DNA of 64,000 bases, taken from assembly GCF_000282455.1 (NCBI RefSeq), contig NZ_AKJG01000044.1:62001-126000 (forward strand), in the 5' to 3' direction. Shown here one piece after another: positions 37,494 to 45,911 of the stretch. Each line of letters opens with the position of its first letter. The first letter of the stretch is position 1. The notes beneath the pieces were generated by a model. That model had not been told where the DNA came from, ran no database searches, and saw only the letters and a program-made list of their open reading frames with translations. Both the position numbers and the translations under genes were made by a program. This DNA comes from Pseudomonas sp. GM74. Its GTDB lineage: Bacteria; Pseudomonadota; Gammaproteobacteria; Pseudomonadales; Pseudomonadaceae.

Positions 37494-37814
37494 ATGATCA
37501 TCACCACGACCCACTCCATCGAAGGCCGACAAATTACCGCCTACCTGGACATCGTCAGTGCCGAGTCGGTGCAAGGGATCAACGTTGTCCGCGATGTGTT
37601 TGCCGGGATGCGCGACTTTTTCGGCGGGCGCTCCCAGACGCTGGAACGAGCGTTGAAGGAAGCGCGCATTCAGGCCACCGATGAGATCAAGGAACGGGCG
37701 CTGTCGATTCAGGCGGACGCGGTGGTCGGGCTTGATTATGAGATCAGCATGCCGGCCGGCAGGGGCGGGATGGTCGTGGTGTTTGTGACCGGGACTGCGG
37801 TCAAGTTGAGGTAA
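37494..37814 (+). CDS. YbjQ family protein (UPF0145)
   Basis: The 106-residue protein matches the YbjQ/UPF0145 family in length and motifs: MIITTTHSIEGRQITAYLDIVSAESVQG, then DFFGGRSQTLERALKEARIQA, and the A-DAVVGLDYEI stretch near residue 75. The family forms a small beta-alpha ring and is of unclear function; it has been proposed to bind metal. An AAAGGAACATTC ribosome site precedes the ATG. It is the first chromosomal gene to the right of the prophage. Confidence 0.92.
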   Translation: MIITTTHSIEGRQITAYLDIVSAESVQGINVVRDVFAGMRDFFGGRSQTLERALKEARIQATDEIKERALSIQADAVVGLDYEISMPAGRGGMVVVFVTGTAVKLR

Positions 37815-37960
37815 AAGGTGAGAAGCCATTCGTCGGTCACGAGGAAATCAGAACGGCAGGTCCATTAATGACCGGCTAGTCTGGAAAACCTTGGCGATCG
37901 ATATTCTTTCAGGCAAAGGGCTTGCCGGTGTCGGTCGCGCTTTTTGAAAGGGGTGAAGAG

Positions 37961-38149
37961 ATGGCTGATCCGTATATCGAGGACGATGGCGCAGAATTTC
38001 CGATCAACAACTCCGTGCGGTGTGGTCAGACCCAGTATGTGGCCAGCTTCGGCGAGGACCAGACCGAGGTCGACAAGATCAAGACCAGGGCGTGCCGGGT
38101 ACTGAAGGGCAAATTTTTACCCAAGGTGACGGCGCCGGTCAGGAAGTAA
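37961..38149 (+). CDS. Hypothetical protein (62 aa)
   Basis: The protein starts MADPYIEDDGAEFPINNSVR at the ATG preceded by AAAGGGGTGAAGAG, a good ribosome site. The open frame continues upstream to 37922, but without support. It is acidic at first and basic at the end (VLKGKFLPKVTAPVRK), with one Cys in each half. No domain recognised. It lies 146 bases after the YbjQ-family gene in the same direction. Confidence 0.55.
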   Translation: MADPYIEDDGAEFPINNSVRCGQTQYVASFGEDQTEVDKIKTRACRVLKGKFLPKVTAPVRK

Positions 38150-38293
38150 CCGAACGTCAGGCAGACTCCGTCATAGAACGTTTTTTTCATGCCTGAAAAG
38201 TTTTATGACAATTTTTTTGAAAGGGTGATTTTTTCACAAACTTTTCACAGGTCCCTTCGTAATCTCGACTCATCCGTTAGAAAGCAACACCTG

Positions 38294-38320
38294 GCCCGTT
38301 TCCCCAGCGGGCTTTTTTTT
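38294..38320 (+). terminator. Rho-independent terminator in a gene-free stretch (38150-38459)
   Basis: GCCCG, loop, CGGGC followed by eight Ts. It ends transcription from the left or a short RNA made within the AT-rich region 38180-38290, which includes TTTTTTTC and TTTTCACA runs. No gene is visible in this 310-base stretch; a small RNA is possible but unproven. Confidence 0.65.
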
Positions 38321-38459
38321 GTCCGCGATAAAACCTTTTCGGTAAACGCTGTCCAACCGTCGCCAATCGCGAAGTTGGACCGGCGTGCTGGACTTTTTCC
38401 GCGCAAAAGCATTCAATCTCGCCCCCTTTTTGTGTACCCCTATTTTTGAGGTTTTTGTC

Positions 38460-38828
38460 ATGCGTTTAACACTGCCCGCTCTGGTTCTGGGGCTTCTGGT
38501 TGCTCAAGGTGCAATGGCTGGTGACGGCACTGCCGCGCTGGGCGGTGGCCTGGGCGGCGCATTGGGTAACGTGGTCGGCCAGAAGATGGGCGGCAGCACT
38601 GGTGCCGCGATTGGCGCGGGCGTCGCAGGCGCGGCGGGCAGCGCAGTTGCCGCCAAAAAAGGTCATCGCACCAGCGCAGCTATCGGTGGCGGTGTCGGCG
38701 CGGCCAGTGGTTCGGTGATCGGCAATAGCCTCGGCGGCAAGTCCGGTGCCACCATCGGTGCAGGCCTGGGCGGTGCATTGGGCGGCGGCGTAGGCAGCAA
38801 CCTGGCCAATGGTCACAAGCGTCACTGA
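38460..38828 (+). CDS. Exported glycine-zipper protein 1
   Basis: The 122-residue protein has a signal peptide (MRLTLPALVLGLLVAQGAMA, cleavage probably after AMA near residue 20). Glycine-zipper repeats follow: LGGALGNVVGQKMGGSTGAAIG, AAIGGGVGAASGSVIGNSLGG, TIGAGLGGALGGGVG. Such repeats pack into helices that insert in or associate with the outer membrane. The protein ends in NGHKRH. It is followed by a paralogue at 38942, separated by a terminator hairpin. The start used is the ATG at the signal peptide; the open frame extends upstream. Confidence 0.85.
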   Translation: MRLTLPALVLGLLVAQGAMAGDGTAALGGGLGGALGNVVGQKMGGSTGAAIGAGVAGAAGSAVAAKKGHRTSAAIGGGVGAASGSVIGNSLGGKSGATIGAGLGGALGGGVGSNLANGHKRH

Positions 38829-38849
38829 TCCTGATTCAGGTTTTAAAGG

Positions 38850-38875
38850 AGCCCGGCTTGATGCCGGGCTTTTTC
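38850..38875 (+). terminator. Terminator between the two glycine-zipper genes
   Basis: AGCCCGGC, TTGAT loop, GCCGGGCT followed by TTTTTC. It follows the first gene's stop by about 20 bases. Confidence 0.75.
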
Positions 38876-38941
38876 ATTTATGAACGATTCACGCCGCAGC
38901 AGCTCAAATCTTCCATACCCTGGAAGAATGCGAGGCGTGCC

Positions 38942-39409
38942 ATGAACCCGAAAACCAACGGCAATAAAAACGGAAGCTTGAATGCTCGACTATTGATGGT
39001 GCCAGCGATTGTTTTTGGATTGCTGGTCTCTCAGGCGGCGCTGGCGGGAGGTAATGGAGATGCCGCGGTAGGCGGTGGTCTTGGTGGGGTGCTAGGCAAC
39101 GTTGTCGGTGGCCAGGTGGGTGGCAGCACGGGCGCAGCCATCGGTGCAGGTGTCGGTGGAGCGGCCGGCAGTGCCATTGCCGCGCCCAAGCGCAGTCGCA
39201 CCGAAGCGGCGGTAGGTGGTGGTTTGGGTGCCGCGGGTGGATCGGTGGTCGGCAACAGTCTTGGCGGTTCGACCGGGTCGGCCATCGGTGCAGGCCTGGG
39301 CGGTGCAGCTGGCGGTGCGGTCGGCAATGATCTGGGGAGTGACAGCGGTCATTCCCATTCCGGTAACGGTTATAAACACTCGAACAAGCACCACAAAAAG
39401 CATCACTAG
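38942..39409 (+). CDS. Exported glycine-zipper protein 2 (tandem paralogue)
   Basis: The 155-residue protein begins MNPKTNGNKNGSLNARLLMV and has a signal peptide with SQAALA before the cleavage site. It has the same zipper repeats as the gene before it (LGGVLGNVVGGQVGGSTGAAIG, GGGLGAAGGSVVGNSLGG), and a His-rich tail (HSHSGNGYKHSNKHHKKHH) that could bind metal. The repeated sequence shows the two arose by duplication. A small acidic-protein gene follows after 16 bases. Confidence 0.85.
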   Translation: MNPKTNGNKNGSLNARLLMVPAIVFGLLVSQAALAGGNGDAAVGGGLGGVLGNVVGGQVGGSTGAAIGAGVGGAAGSAIAAPKRSRTEAAVGGGLGAAGGSVVGNSLGGSTGSAIGAGLGGAAGGAVGNDLGSDSGHSHSGNGYKHSNKHHKKHH

Positions 39410-39425
39410 TTGAGCGAGGCATCCC

Positions 39426-39608
39426 ATGACTGCGAAAAGCGAAGGCAAGGAAGAAAAGGGCCCGGGCGGACTGCCATCCATCAACGATCCTGGCAATGAA
39501 GATCCGGGATCGCTGATGGATGATGCGACGGTGCCGCTTAACGATGCTGATGATTTGGGCGATGTGGGGAATATCGAGTTTGAAGATGAGGAAGAGGACG
39601 AAGATTGA
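39426..39608 (+). CDS. Small acidic disordered protein (60 aa)
   Basis: MTAKSEGKEEKGPGGLPSIN and the rest, ending GNIEFEDEEEDED, form a Gly/Pro/Asp/Glu-rich, probably unstructured protein with no signal peptide. It follows the second glycine-zipper gene by 16 bases, with GAGCGAGGC upstream as a weak ribosome site, so cotranscription is likely. No family recognised. Low complexity makes the coding call less certain. Confidence 0.55.
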   Translation: MTAKSEGKEEKGPGGLPSINDPGNEDPGSLMDDATVPLNDADDLGDVGNIEFEDEEEDED

Positions 39609-39673
39609 TTGAATCGTGCTGGTAGATTGACCGGTTGTCTAGCTGATCGAACGTGTCCATCGTCCGGTCCTGG

Positions 39674-42600
39674 TCATGTCGTGGCCTGAGTCTGCGCGAT
39701 GCAAGTATTGCTTTGGAGTTTTTGGAGAGGGCACGTTGGACTCACACCCTCACCAACCCCATCTCGCGCCGAGCCTCCTGCCTTGTTCGCCAGTGGACAG
39801 TTCCCGCTCAACCCCAACGGACTCACCCACCCTGTCGGGTTCCGGGTGTACCGATACGGGTTCAACCCACCGGCCAACTTGACCGGATCCGGCGTCAGAT
39901 AACGACCGATCTCGGGATGGTAGTAGCGATGCCGGTTGTAGTGCAGGCCGCTCTCGGCGTCGAAGTATTGCCCCTGAAACCGTAGCGGCTGTTCGAATCG
40001 TTCGCCGTCGCTCTGGCTCAGCTCTCGGAGTTTGCCGTGGGCGGTGTACTTCGCCGACCAGACGATGGCGCCACCGTAACTGGTCAGTTCCTGCGGGGTG
40101 CCGAGGTGGTCGAGTTGGTAGTAGAACGGGCAGGCATCTGCCCGGCCCTTGCCGTCGAGCAGCGCCAGCGGGCGAAAGCTGCCGGGTTCGTAAACGTAGC
40201 TGCGGTAGTGCTCGGGAGCGCTTTCGGCAATGAGTTGGTCGCCTTGCCAGAAGAATTGCGTGGTCTGGCCGTCGACGGTTTTGCGGATGCGCCGTCCGAA
40301 GGCGTCATAGCGGTAGCTGACACTTTTACCGTCCGGGGTGCGGATACTGATCAGGCGGTGCTGGCTGTCGTAGGTGTATTGAGTGACCTGGGGCGGCATA
40401 CCGCGGCGTTCGCGGATCAGGTTGCCGAAGGCGTCGTAGTCGTAATGGCTGTTGCAGTGGCGGCGCAGACGGTTGCCCTGGAGCACGAACGGGCCCGGAC
40501 GACCATGGATCTGCAGGTTGCCGGCCGGGTCATGGGTGAAGTTCTCCGCGAACTGGTCGCGGGCGTGGCGTACGGCGGTCAGGCGGTCGAGCGCATCGTA
40601 TTGATAGCAGCGTTGACCGTGACGGCTGTCGGCAATCTGCAGGAGATTACCCTTGGCACTGTAGGCATACTCGCGGCGGTACAGCGATCGTTGCTTTTGG
40701 CTGACGGCATGGGCCTGCAAATAGCCTTGCTCGTCGTAGGCGTAATCGCTGAGCAGCAGGCCCTGTTGGCGTTGCTGTTCACGCCCGCCGACAAAACGGT
40801 GGCTGGTCAGGCGCGTGCCATTGAGATCGACGGCAGTGAGGACCCCCCCCTTGGCGTGGTGGTAGACAAGGACACCGCCGTCCGGCAGACGCAGTCGCTT
40901 GAGCCGACCGCAGGCATCGTAGCCGTAACGCAGGGTTCCCCAGCCCTGATGCTCGGTGATCAGCCGGCCCCGGCGGTCGTATTCGAACGCCAACGGGTGT
41001 TCCTGACCGTCATCGACGCGGACCAGTCGCCCGAAGTTGTCATAGTGGTACTCGACCTTGATCCCGTCGGGCAGGGTCTTGAGCAATAAGCGCCCGGCAC
41101 TGTCGCGTTGGTACTGCGTGACGAATTGCGAACCTTCGTCGCCGAACTCGGTTGTCTCCAGCTGCTGGCCATTAGCGTCATACGCATAGGTGGTACGACG
41201 GCCATCGAAGCCGGTTTCCTGTCGGATCAATCCGCCTGGCGTGTAGTCCAGCCGATAGGTGTCGCCGACCTCGTTTTCGATCTCGGTGAGCAATAGCTGC
41301 GCATGGTCGTAGCGGTACTTCAGTGCACTGCCGTCCGGGTTGATCCGACGGCTGACCAAGTGCAGGTCGTCGGCGTATTCGTAACGGGTTACCCGTCCCA
41401 GTTCGTCGGTTTCGGCGGTGACCTGGCCGTAGGCGTTGTAGCGACAGGCACGGCAGGCACCGGTGGGTAGCGTGGTTCTGGTCAGTCGCCCCACGGCATC
41501 CCACTCATAGCCGGTGACGGCTCCGTGTTCGTCCTGCCGGGTAATCCGTCGGCCCAGCGCATCGTAGGAAAAAGTGCGCTGGGCACCGTCCGGCAGGGTC
41601 TCCTCCACCAATTGCCCCAAGGCGTTCCAGACAAACCGGTGAGCGCTCTGGTCGGGGAAGCGGATTGTCAACAAGCGCCCCTGCGGGTCGTATAAATAGC
41701 GGGTGATCTGCCCGTCGGGATCGGAGATGGCAGTGATGTCGCCCTGGGTATTGCGCTGACAGGTCCACATCGCCTGGCCACGGGTGAAGGTGCACAGGAA
41801 GCCGTGGCGATAGTCGCAGGATATGGGCGCCTCATCTGGCGCAAGCTGCGTGATCAACCGGCCGGCTTCGTCATACTGGTATTCGGTGACGGCGCCGAGG
41901 GCGTCTTGCTCGGCGATCAGGCGGCCCTGATCGTCGTACGCCTTTTGCAACTCACCGCCGTCGGGCCCGACCTGGCGCACCAACCGTGCACGGCCGTCAT
42001 GAACGTAAACCTCTTCGCTACCGTCGGCGTTGTTTACTGCCACGCAACCTTGATCGTCCCAGGCGTAACGCGCCTCCATTTGCGTAAACGAGGCCCAATG
42101 ATGGATGCAGCGGGCTGCCTTGCCGGAGCGTTCCCACGCCCAGAAAAAGCTCGCGCCGCCGGCCAGTTGCCGTTGCAGGATGACGTGCTGCTCGTCGTAG
42201 TCATAGCGCTCGCTTTCACCTGCGGCGTTGGTTGCCTCGATCAAGCGCTGGCGGGCGTCGTAGCGGTAGCTGACCAGTGTCTGTTCGGTGCGCCAGGTGT
42301 TCGCCTCGGGGGTGCCGCGCTGAAGCACCTGATAGTCGACGGCCACCAGGTGCTTGAGGTCGTAGCGCAGCAATAAGGCGCGGTCGGCGCCGTTGTCCAG
42401 GCGCTGGATCCGGTCACAGCGGTCCCGCTGCACCGTCAGGCGGTTGCCGTAGGCGTCGCTGATCGCGCTGAGCCGGCCGTCACGAAAGTGGTAGAACCGC
42501 GTGGGGTCGTCGGCCAGGGCGAGGATCAGTTCGTCCGGCCTCTCACCGAGGTAAATCGCCGCCCGCGACAGGCTGTTGTGGATCACCGGGCGCTCTGCCG

Positions 42601-42982
42601 TCGGGCGTGGAAAGGGCGTTCGGCGGTTTTCGGGGTCGATCCATAGCACTTGCTCGCCGTGGAATTCCAGGTGCTGGGACAGCGAATGGCTCCAGCCAAA
42701 ACCGAGGCCGCTGTCGATTTCGACGGCACTGGTGCGATAGAAGCGGGTGAAGTCGAAGGGCAGGATCCCGTCGAGGGTGCCATTGGTGAGGGGCAGCAAT
42801 CCTTCGCCGGTAACCATCGACACCTGGCCGTTGTGGGTGGCGGTTCGCTCGACGGTGTCGGTGCTGTCGCCGTTGGGGTTTTTCGCCTGTCTGGAGGCGT
42901 CCTCGTAGCGTTCTTGCTTACCGGAGCGAAGTGTCAGGGGACCGCTGGCGGGGCATGCCAATACCTCTTGGGGATCGAACAT
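39674..42982 (-). CDS. RHS repeat protein with very short C-terminal tip
   Basis: The 1102-residue protein starts with a DUF6531-like region (PNGDSTDTVERTATHNGQVS, GILPFDFTRFYRTS). It then has many YD/RHS repeats (RYDYDEQHVILQ, YLYDPQGRLLTIRFPDQS, and so on), which fold into a shell around a toxic tip. The conserved core end RYYHPEIGRYLTPDPVKLAGGLNPYRYTRNP runs into GWVSPLGLS, where the usual DPxGL has become SPLGL. Only about 43 residues follow, too short for a normal toxin domain, and no immunity gene lies downstream. There is no PAAR or transmembrane domain at the N-terminus. Confidence 0.92.
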   Translation of the reverse strand: MFDPQEVLACPASGPLTLRSGKQERYEDASRQAKNPNGDSTDTVERTATHNGQVSMVTGEGLLPLTNGTLDGILPFDFTRFYRTSAVEIDSGLGFGWSHSLSQHLEFHGEQVLWIDPENRRTPFPRPTAERPVIHNSLSRAAIYLGERPDELILALADDPTRFYHFRDGRLSAISDAYGNRLTVQRDRCDRIQRLDNGADRALLLRYDLKHLVAVDYQVLQRGTPEANTWRTEQTLVSYRYDARQRLIEATNAAGESERYDYDEQHVILQRQLAGGASFFWAWERSGKAARCIHHWASFTQMEARYAWDDQGCVAVNNADGSEEVYVHDGRARLVRQVGPDGGELQKAYDDQGRLIAEQDALGAVTEYQYDEAGRLITQLAPDEAPISCDYRHGFLCTFTRGQAMWTCQRNTQGDITAISDPDGQITRYLYDPQGRLLTIRFPDQSAHRFVWNALGQLVEETLPDGAQRTFSYDALGRRITRQDEHGAVTGYEWDAVGRLTRTTLPTGACRACRYNAYGQVTAETDELGRVTRYEYADDLHLVSRRINPDGSALKYRYDHAQLLLTEIENEVGDTYRLDYTPGGLIRQETGFDGRRTTYAYDANGQQLETTEFGDEGSQFVTQYQRDSAGRLLLKTLPDGIKVEYHYDNFGRLVRVDDGQEHPLAFEYDRRGRLITEHQGWGTLRYGYDACGRLKRLRLPDGGVLVYHHAKGGVLTAVDLNGTRLTSHRFVGGREQQRQQGLLLSDYAYDEQGYLQAHAVSQKQRSLYRREYAYSAKGNLLQIADSRHGQRCYQYDALDRLTAVRHARDQFAENFTHDPAGNLQIHGRPGPFVLQGNRLRRHCNSHYDYDAFGNLIRERRGMPPQVTQYTYDSQHRLISIRTPDGKSVSYRYDAFGRRIRKTVDGQTTQFFWQGDQLIAESAPEHYRSYVYEPGSFRPLALLDGKGRADACPFYYQLDHLGTPQELTSYGGAIVWSAKYTAHGKLRELSQSDGERFEQPLRFQGQYFDAESGLHYNRHRYYHPEIGRYLTPDPVKLAGGLNPYRYTRNPTGWVSPLGLSGNCPLANKAGGSARDGVGEGVSPTCPLQKLQSNTCIAQTQATT

Positions 42983-43229
42983 CTGCTGTCTTTCGCTTGG
43001 CGGAGTGTGGAGCTCGAAACTCTGCGGGGGATCGGCGACGAAAGAAGTCGGGAAAGGTGGCGCTTGCTGTAGGGCGATTCGCTAAATCTCGGAGGGCCAT
43101 TCGGCGCAGACCGGGATTTGATCATTGCTCTAGGCCGGTGGCGCTCGCTATGCTGCTGAATCCTTTAATCCCTGGGGCATCGGCCGTACCCGAGCTGCCC
43201 CGGATGCCTTTGAAAACGGATCAGATGCG
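42983..43229. other. Intergenic region between RHS and HAD genes
   Basis: 247 bases between divergent genes. It should hold both promoters, but I see no convincing operator or hairpin; small frames here are shadows. Confidence 0.5.
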
Positions 43230-43925
43230 ATGAATGCACCACTGAAAGCATTCGGCCCGATCAAGGCCGTGATTTTCGATATGGACGGCTTGTTGCTGGA
43301 TACAGAGGGCATCTACACCGAAGTTACGTCCATCATTGCCGCGCGTTACGGCCGGACGTTCGACTGGAGCATCAAACAGAACATCATTGGCCGGGGCGCG
43401 GGCGATCTGGCGCGTTATGTGGTTGAAGCGCTGGACTTGCCGATCTCGGCGCAAGAGTTTCTGGTGATCCGCGAGCCGCTGATGCGCGAGCGTTTTCCTA
43501 CGGCCCAGGCAATGCCCGGCGCACAGGAGCTGGTTCGGCATCTGAAGGCCAACAACATTCCCATTGCCGTGGGCACCAGTTCTTCGAGCCAGTCGTTCGG
43601 CCAGAAAACCACTTTGCACCGTGACTGGTTCGCCCTGTTCGACTTCATCGTCACCGCCGATGACCCCGAGGTGGGCGCGGCCAAGCCGGCACCGGATATT
43701 TTCCTGACGGCGGCGCGGCGCCTGGGTGTTGCACCGGAAGATTGCCTGGTGTTCGAGGATTCGCCCTTCGGTGTCACTGCGGCGAAAGCGGCAGGGATGA
43801 CGGCGATTGCGATTCCGGATGCGGCAATGGCCGACGCCAGGTACGCACATGCCGATGGCATTCTTCGTACGTTGAAGGCGTTCGAGCCGGGCGCATTTGG
43901 TTTGCCGGCGCTTGAGTGGGCCTGA
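43230..43925 (+). CDS. HAD-IA family phosphatase (phosphoglycolate/beta-phosphoglucomutase-like)
   Basis: The 231-residue protein has all HAD motifs: DMDGLLLDTE (motif I, Asp17 and Asp19), GTSSSSQS (motif II), AAKPAPDIF (motif III Lys) and FEDSPFG (motif IV). The cap region between residues 25 and 95 is helical, fitting subfamily IA. It acts on a small phosphorylated metabolite; substrate unknown. A REP-type hairpin ends the transcript at 43936-43963. Confidence 0.9.
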   Translation: MNAPLKAFGPIKAVIFDMDGLLLDTEGIYTEVTSIIAARYGRTFDWSIKQNIIGRGAGDLARYVVEALDLPISAQEFLVIREPLMRERFPTAQAMPGAQELVRHLKANNIPIAVGTSSSSQSFGQKTTLHRDWFALFDFIVTADDPEVGAAKPAPDIFLTAARRLGVAPEDCLVFEDSPFGVTAAKAAGMTAIAIPDAAMADARYAHADGILRTLKAFEPGAFGLPALEWA

Positions 43926-43935
43926 CAAAGAAAAG

Positions 43936-43963
43936 TGTGGGAGCGGGCTTGCTCGCTCCCACA
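43936..43963. repeat. REP-type palindrome 1
   Basis: TGTGGGAGCG, GGCTTGCT loop, CGCTCCCACA. It lies between convergent HAD and SDR genes and may serve as a bidirectional terminator. Confidence 0.8.
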
Positions 43964-43984
43964 TTTTGCTTTGCGTTCAACGCA

Positions 43985-44731
43985 TCAGGCGCCGAAACCA
44001 CCGTCGATGGTCAGACTCGCGCCAGTGATGTAGCCGGCTTCAGGGCTGACGAGGTAGGCGACGAAGCTGGCGATCTCTTCGGCCTTGCCGTAACGACCCA
44101 CGGCCATCAACGGGATCAGGCTTTGCGCGAAGTCACCCTCGGCCGGGTTCATGTCGGTGTCGACCGGGCCCGGTTGCACGTTATTGATGGTGATGCCTTG
44201 CGGTCCGAGATCGCGGGCCAGGCCTTTGGTCAGGCCGACCAGTGCCGACTTGCTCATGGCGTACGGGCCGCCACCGGCAAAAGGCATGCGGTCGGCGTTG
44301 GTGCTGCCGATGTTGATGATGCGACCGCCTTCGGTCATGTGTCTGGCGGCGGCCTGGGTGGCGATGAACACGCTACGCACGTTGATGGCCAGTGTCTGGT
44401 CGAAGTCTTCGAGTTTGAAGTCGGCCAGTGGTGCGACCGCCAGTACGCCAGCATTGTTGACCAGGATATCCAGGCGACCGAAGGCTTCCACCGTGGCGGA
44501 CACGGCACCGCGGATCGCCTCGGCGTCGGCGCTGTCGGCCTTGATGGCCAGGGCCTTGCCGCCCTTGGCGGTGATGCTGTCTTGCAGTTCTTCGGCCTTG
44601 GCTGTGGAACTGACATAAGTGAAGGCAACGGTCGCGCCTTCAGCGGCCAGGCGCTTGACGATGGCGGCGCCGATACCGCGGGAACCACCTTGAATCAATG
44701 CCACTTTGCCGCTGAGGTTCTGAGTAGTCAT
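43985..44731 (-). CDS. Short-chain dehydrogenase/reductase (SDR)
   Basis: The 248-residue protein is a classical SDR: nucleotide-binding GGSRGIGAA (residues 15-23), NNAG at 92-95, Asn117, Ser143 (INIGS) and catalytic Tyr157-x3-Lys161 (YAMSK). A C-terminal TGASLTIDGGFGA is typical. It probably reduces a carbonyl with NADPH, but the substrate is unknown. I use the ATG at 44731; the open frame runs far upstream through the LysR promoter. It diverges from a LysR-type regulator gene, which most likely controls it. Confidence 0.9.
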   Translation of the reverse strand: MTTQNLSGKVALIQGGSRGIGAAIVKRLAAEGATVAFTYVSSTAKAEELQDSITAKGGKALAIKADSADAEAIRGAVSATVEAFGRLDILVNNAGVLAVAPLADFKLEDFDQTLAINVRSVFIATQAAARHMTEGGRIINIGSTNADRMPFAGGGPYAMSKSALVGLTKGLARDLGPQGITINNVQPGPVDTDMNPAEGDFAQSLIPLMAVGRYGKAEEIASFVAYLVSPEAGYITGASLTIDGGFGA

Positions 44732-44855
44732 GTCGATCTCCAAGTACCGAGGCGAGATGTCCCGGTTGATGGAGCCTAGTATCGATTCAGGATTACCTGC
44801 TGTGTAGACCATAATTACGATAGTCTGTGTAAACCAAAAGTTTATAGTGGCGCCT

Positions 44856-45779
44856 ATGGAAACCTTCAGCAGTATCGAATGCTTTGTGCGCAGTGCGGAG
44901 GTAGGCAGCTTTGCCGAAGCGGCGCGGCGCTTGAGCCTGACACCCGCGGCGGTGGGCAAGAGCGTTGCCAAGCTCGAGGCGCGCCTGGGTGTCAGGTTGT
45001 TTCAGCGCAGCACTCGCAGTCTGACCCTGACGGAGGCCGGTCAGTTGTTTCTCGGCGAAGTCAGCGCCAGCCTGCATACGATCCAGAATGCCGTGGCCAA
45101 CCTTGCCAGCGCCGGAGGGCAGCCGGCGGGCACCCTGAAAGTCAGCATGGGGACGGTATTCGGCTGCCTGTACATTGTTCCGATGCTCGGCGAGTTTCTG
45201 CGGCGATTCCCGGCCATCAACCCGGACTGGCACTTCGACAACCGCCAGGTCGATCTGATCGGGCAGGGTTTCGACGCGGCAATCGGCGGCGGATTCGAAT
45301 TGCCTCAAGGCGTGGTGGCCCGCCGGCTGAGTCCGGCGCATCGGGTGTTGGTGGCTACGCAGGACTATCTGGAGACACATGCGGCAATCAGCGAGCCGGA
45401 TGACCTCAAGCACCATGACGGGATCCTGATCCGCTCGCCGCAAACCGGTCGTGTGCGCTCCTGGCAATTGACCCATCGCAATCAGCAACACAGCCCGTTG
45501 ATGCTCAAGGCGCGGATGACCATGAGCGATTCCGAGGCCGCCTGCGTCACGGCCGCGCAGGGTCTGGGCATTGCGCTGGTGAGCATGCCGTTTGCTGCAG
45601 GCTATCTGGAGTCGGGCAGGCTGCAACGGGTGTTGCCGGACTGGTACATCGACGACGGCTACACCTCCATCTATTACGCCGAACACAAACTGCTGCCCGG
45701 CAAGACCCGGGCGTTTGTCGATTTCGTCATTGAACAGTTTGCCGAGCGGGGGTTGGGGCAGAGGTTCAGTGCGGTTTGA
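44856..45779 (+). CDS. LysR-type transcriptional regulator
   Basis: The 307-residue regulator has the LysR helix-turn-helix near residues 1-60 (FVRSAEVGSFAEAARRLSLTPAAVGKSVAKLEARLGVRLFQRS) and a periplasmic-binding-protein-like effector domain (residues 90-300). The start is the ATG at 44856; a GTG three codons upstream is also possible. It diverges from the SDR gene; the shared intergenic region (44732-44855) contains TAGAC-CATAATTACGAT-AGTCTG, a dyad at about 44807-44830 suited to LysR binding. Confidence 0.9.
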   Translation: METFSSIECFVRSAEVGSFAEAARRLSLTPAAVGKSVAKLEARLGVRLFQRSTRSLTLTEAGQLFLGEVSASLHTIQNAVANLASAGGQPAGTLKVSMGTVFGCLYIVPMLGEFLRRFPAINPDWHFDNRQVDLIGQGFDAAIGGGFELPQGVVARRLSPAHRVLVATQDYLETHAAISEPDDLKHHDGILIRSPQTGRVRSWQLTHRNQQHSPLMLKARMTMSDSEAACVTAAQGLGIALVSMPFAAGYLESGRLQRVLPDWYIDDGYTSIYYAEHKLLPGKTRAFVDFVIEQFAERGLGQRFSAV

Positions 45780-45804
45780 GGCAGGCTCAGGACCGAGGCG
45801 TGGC

Positions 45805-45897
45805 CATCGCGGGCAAGCCACGCTCCCACAGGTTCTGCGTCGTATCGCGGTGATGAGAGCGACGCAATACTTGTGGGAGCGTGGCTTGCCCGCGATG
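45805..45897. repeat. REPIN: inverted pair of REP sequences
   Basis: Two 26-base copies in opposite orientation: CATCGCGGGCAAGCCACGCT-type at 45805-45830 and its complement at 45872-45897, separated by 41 bases. It sits between convergent LysR and racemase genes. Confidence 0.85.
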
Positions 45898-45911
45898 AAC
45901 GATAACGCGGT

